Positions 62,657-64,000 of a stretch of 64,000 nucleotides of DNA are shown piece after piece (positions within the stretch are counted from its first letter, which is position 1; each line of letters starts with the position of its first letter). The DNA comes from Lachnospiraceae bacterium (GTDB taxonomy: Bacteria; Bacillota; Clostridia; Lachnospirales; Lachnospiraceae). Where the stretch lies: the NCBI GenBank assembly GCA_024690825.1, contig JAILOK010000104.1:1-64000 (forward strand), in the 5' to 3' direction. The translations under genes were made by a program, and so were the position numbers. Below the pieces are notes generated by a model. That model saw only the letters and a list, made by a program, of their open reading frames with translations. It was not told the origin of the DNA and ran no database searches.

Positions 62657-63159
62657 TGAAAATTATCATACTAATGCTGATCTTAATTCTGATCATATGT
62701 CTGCTGATAATGAGAAAGATATGGGGCCTGTATCGGGAGGCCAGCAACATATCGGCAAAAAACAGCCGTGAAATGTCCCATATCATAGAGATATATGATA
62801 TGTGGCTCAGACTGAACAGTGACGGGTACACTTTTTCACGGTATTTAAAGGAATCCGGGATGACGAATGTCGCGCTTTGTGCCCTGACTGATGCCGGAGT
62901 GCGGCTATATAGGGAACTTAAGAGCACCGGTATAAACATAGTATGTTTTATAGATCCCGGAGATATGGTGCTTCCGGATGTAAGATGTGTTTCCTCGGAA
63001 GAAATATGTGAAGAAGGGATAGACATGGTGATAGTAACAGATCCTTTTAAGTTTGAGATATTCAGGGAGAAACTGACTGCAAAGGGATACAAAAATATAG
63101 ATTCCATTGACGGGATACTGTATGCAATGTTAAAGGCACAGGCAGAAAAAGAGGGATGA
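62656..63159 (+). CDS. small protein with N-terminal membrane helix
   Basis: This encodes a 167-residue protein. IIILMLILILIICLLIM (3-19) is a membrane anchor, followed by a short helical linker. The rest (NVALCALTDAGVRLYRELKS, NIVCFIDPGD, VSSEEI, GIDMVIVTDPF) looks like a small Rossmann-like nucleotide-binding fold, as at the N-terminus of PglD-type or CoA-binding proteins. I do not recognise a defined family. GGGGAG lies before ATG. It sits between a GT2 gene and the ABC exporter gene. Confidence 0.65.
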   Translation: MKIIILMLILILIICLLIMRKIWGLYREASNISAKNSREMSHIIEIYDMWLRLNSDGYTFSRYLKESGMTNVALCALTDAGVRLYRELKSTGINIVCFIDPGDMVLPDVRCVSSEEICEEGIDMVIVTDPFKFEIFREKLTAKGYKNIDSIDGILYAMLKAQAEKEG

Positions 63160-63166
63160 ACGAAAG

Positions 63167-64000
63167 ATGAAGATGCTAAAAAGCATGAACAGAATATTTG
63201 ATAAAAGGCAGAAGATCAGATATTGCGGACTGGTAGTAATGATGCTTGTCGGAGCGATGTTTGAAACGATAGGTCTTTCGGCTATAATGCCCATTATTTC
63301 AGCGGTTTCAAACCCTGAGGGTGTCAGAGAAGGATATATGGGGAAGATATATGATATCCTTCATCCTCAGGATGTGAATCAGTTCATAATCTACATGGGA
63401 GTTCTTCTCGTCATATTCTATCTGATAAAGTCTGCATATCTGACCCTGATGTATTATATCCAGTACAGGTTCATATATACCGAGCAGCGAAATCTGGGGA
63501 CCAGACTTTACAGAATATATATGAACATGCCCTATGAGTATTACGTAAATATCAATTACGCGCTGATAACCAGAAAGGTCAGTTCCAATGTGACACAGGT
63601 TTTCGGAAATGTGACAAATCTCACCCAGCTTCTGACAACAGGGGTGACAGCTTTCTTCATAGTGATGTTATTGCTGATAGTTGACTGGAGGATCACCATG
63701 GTGGTGATACTCCTGATGCTTGCGATCCTTCTGGTATCTAAAAAACTTGTCACACCAAGAACGAAAAAAGCCGGTGAGTACAGCAGAAGAGCTTCTACGA
63801 AGATGACCAAGTGGCTGAAGCAGTCTGTAGACGGAATAAAGGAAATAAAGGTAGGAAGACACGAAAAATACTTTATAGATGTCTACAAGGAAGCCATTAC
63901 GCAGAGTACCGACAATCAAAGATCGGCTCAGTTGTGGTATAAGGTCCCTCCTGTGCTGATAGAGGCGATCGCTATCACCGGCATAATGTGCTACTTTTTT
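63167..64000 (+). CDS. ABC exporter, membrane domain (PglK/WlaB-like), cut by the right edge
   Basis: An open frame of 278 codons runs to the window end. MKMLKSMNRIFDKRQKIRYC precedes the first helix (LVVMMLVGAMFETIGLSAIM); GLSAIMPIIS is typical of PglK-like lipid-linked oligosaccharide flippases. Four to five helices of the ABC membrane domain are present. The nucleotide-binding domain must lie to the right. The start is ATG 63167 after GAGGGA; ATG 63173 is also possible. PglK-type exporters flip PglC-initiated glycans, so this may be the partner of the PglC-like module at 9442, although 53 kb away. Confidence 0.82.
   Translation, partial: MKMLKSMNRIFDKRQKIRYCGLVVMMLVGAMFETIGLSAIMPIISAVSNPEGVREGYMGKIYDILHPQDVNQFIIYMGVLLVIFYLIKSAYLTLMYYIQYRFIYTEQRNLGTRLYRIYMNMPYEYYVNINYALITRKVSSNVTQVFGNVTNLTQLLTTGVTAFFIVMLLLIVDWRITMVVILLMLAILLVSKKLVTPRTKKAGEYSRRASTKMTKWLKQSVDGIKEIKVGRHEKYFIDVYKEAITQSTDNQRSAQLWYKVPPVLIEAIAITGIMCYFF

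Overview
The window reads as chromosomal DNA of a low-to-mid-GC Firmicute, most likely a Lachnospiraceae species of the Butyrivibrio/Pseudobutyrivibrio kind. The case rests on strong AGGAGG-type ribosome binding sites, frequent TTG starts, extended -10 promoters and the make-up of the surface-glycan genes. The species assignment is inference; no rRNA or other marker is present. No tRNA, rRNA, CRISPR array or complete insertion sequence was seen.

Positions 1-6213 are an accessory, partly decayed stretch. A minus-strand operon encodes a RelA/SpoT-type alarmone synthetase and two small unknown proteins. It is followed by a broken OxlT-like MFS transporter gene spliced in frame to the 3' half of an XRE regulator gene, an Rpn/PDDEXK family nuclease gene, and a MutS-like ATPase gene. 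Three related XRE 3' ends (1-168, about 3045-3281, 4366-4455) punctuate this stretch.

From 6372 to the right edge the DNA is a very large polysaccharide locus, all on the plus strand except one membrane-protein gene (40599-42257). It starts at a good extended -10 promoter (6315-6343). Modules in order: (a) a PglF/PglE/PglC-like amino-sugar start module with an ATP-grasp ligase and a HAD phosphatase; (b) a WbuB-like transferase with CapE/CapF/CapG for UDP-L-FucNAc; (c) a GDP-D-glycero-D-manno-heptose set: SDR, GmhA-like isomerase, HddA kinase, a transaldolase, and a fused HddC-GmhB protein; (d) a nonulosonic acid set: NeuB-like synthase and a fused CMP-sugar synthetase/PseG protein, with a Wzx flippase and a KpsC/KpsS-like transferase; (e) a second initiating phosphoglycosyltransferase with GT2 and GT4 enzymes, a UDP-HexNAc dehydrogenase, a second Wzx and a possible polymerase; (f) UDP-glucose dehydrogenase and a YfhO-family protein; (g) from a further good promoter at 46391-46419, CDP-glucose dehydratase (RfbG), RfbH, an HMGL-type aldolase fusion, a HAD phosphatase and a YerE-like ThDP enzyme, which together suggest a branched-chain deoxysugar; (h) GT8, GtrB-like GT2, membrane glycosyltransferase candidates, more GT2 enzymes, an AAA+ ATPase behind a phased 10-bp repeat array, and an ABC exporter cut by the window edge.

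Two initiating phosphoglycosyltransferases, two Wzx flippases and one ABC exporter indicate more than one glycan, or a composite locus. Several expected enzymes are absent from the window: PglD/PseH-type acetyltransferases, RfbF, an RfbH reductase partner, and Wzz/tyrosine-kinase chain-length proteins. The most unusual non-coding item is a 215-bp element of nested inverted repeats at 28199-28413, inside the operon. The most interesting pathway is the RfbG/RfbH/aldolase/HAD/ThDP set at 46.4-52.9 kb.
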